IMG/VR virus record: IMGVR_UViG_3300033052_000007
Coordinates: 1-28,894 of that record
DNA: 28,894 nucleotides
Strand: one strand, 5' to 3'
Source of the DNA: a virus
Made by a program: the position numbers and the translations under genes. Below are positions 28,849 to 28,894 of this stretch, piece by piece (position 1 is the first letter of the stretch; each line of letters begins with the position of its first letter). The notes beneath the pieces were generated by a model, which saw nothing but the letters and a program-made list of their open reading frames with translations, was not told the origin of the DNA and did no database searches.

Positions 28849-28894
28849 TCAGACCTTCACAAGTGCGACGACGGGGGCGTTGAGGTAGGTGACG
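28849..28894 (-). CDS. 3' end of an upstream late gene
   Basis: The last 14 residues (VTYLNAPVVALVKV) of a gene running in from the right edge end at 28849, 3 nt before the SGNH start. It is probably another virion protein. Nothing more can be said from this fragment. Confidence 0.5.
   Translation of the reverse strand, partial: VTYLNAPVVALVKV

Overview
The whole window is bacteriophage DNA, either an integrated prophage or a temperate phage genome; I see no host housekeeping gene. The DNA is GC-rich, and its codon use, GH108-type endolysin, DUF7666-like repeat protein and out-of-frame excisionase/integrase overlap suggest an alphaproteobacterial, possibly Rhizobiales, host. That host call is an inference. 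The virion genes point to a short-tailed (podovirus, P22-like) particle: a gp10-like packaged-DNA stabilization protein, a gp4-like tail accessory protein, a p32/gp7-like DNA-transfer protein and two further probable ejection proteins. The head, portal and terminase genes are not here and probably lie beyond the right edge.

Layout. (1) Positions 1-8635, plus strand: one long early operon of about 25 small genes, most joined by 4-nt ATGA overlaps. It carries a recombination set (Erf-type annealing protein, YqaJ-type exonuclease, NinB, an HNH/Ref-like protein), a Lar-like zinc protein, many unrecognised small proteins, an excisionase-like HTH protein and a tyrosine integrase. (2) Positions 8636-10656, plus strand: a 222-bp region with helically phased short repeats, then a cargo block with a Gp37/Gp68 (DUF5131) protein and three small proteins. 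(3) Positions 10672-28894, minus strand, convergent with (1): the late operon. Read in its own direction (right to left) it holds a virion SGNH hydrolase, a CxxC protein, a membrane protein ending in a metzincin-type motif, a zinc-ribbon/adhesin fusion, tail accessory and stabilization proteins, ejection proteins, a large M15-like peptidase-bearing protein, tail-fibre proteins, the lysis cassette and a terminal HTH-metallophosphoesterase plus secreted-protein module.

The late operon is interrupted by a plus-strand pair (18645-19279: an exported protein and a two-TM membrane protein) that looks like a moron. It overlaps the 3' end of a late gene tail to tail by 137 nt.

The strongest unexplained signals are: two mutually exclusive RNA hairpins at 11317-11372 ahead of the secreted-protein gene; a tRNA-like three-way junction with a perfect T-arm but no D-arm at 12778-12855; a small membrane protein whose last eleven residues are exactly HExxHxxGxxH (26585-26986); and a repeated gene junction (GGAGACAGCAATG, three times) whose third copy has no stop codon, creating a 137-nt gene overlap. 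No CRISPR array, rRNA, insertion sequence or reverse transcriptase was seen.
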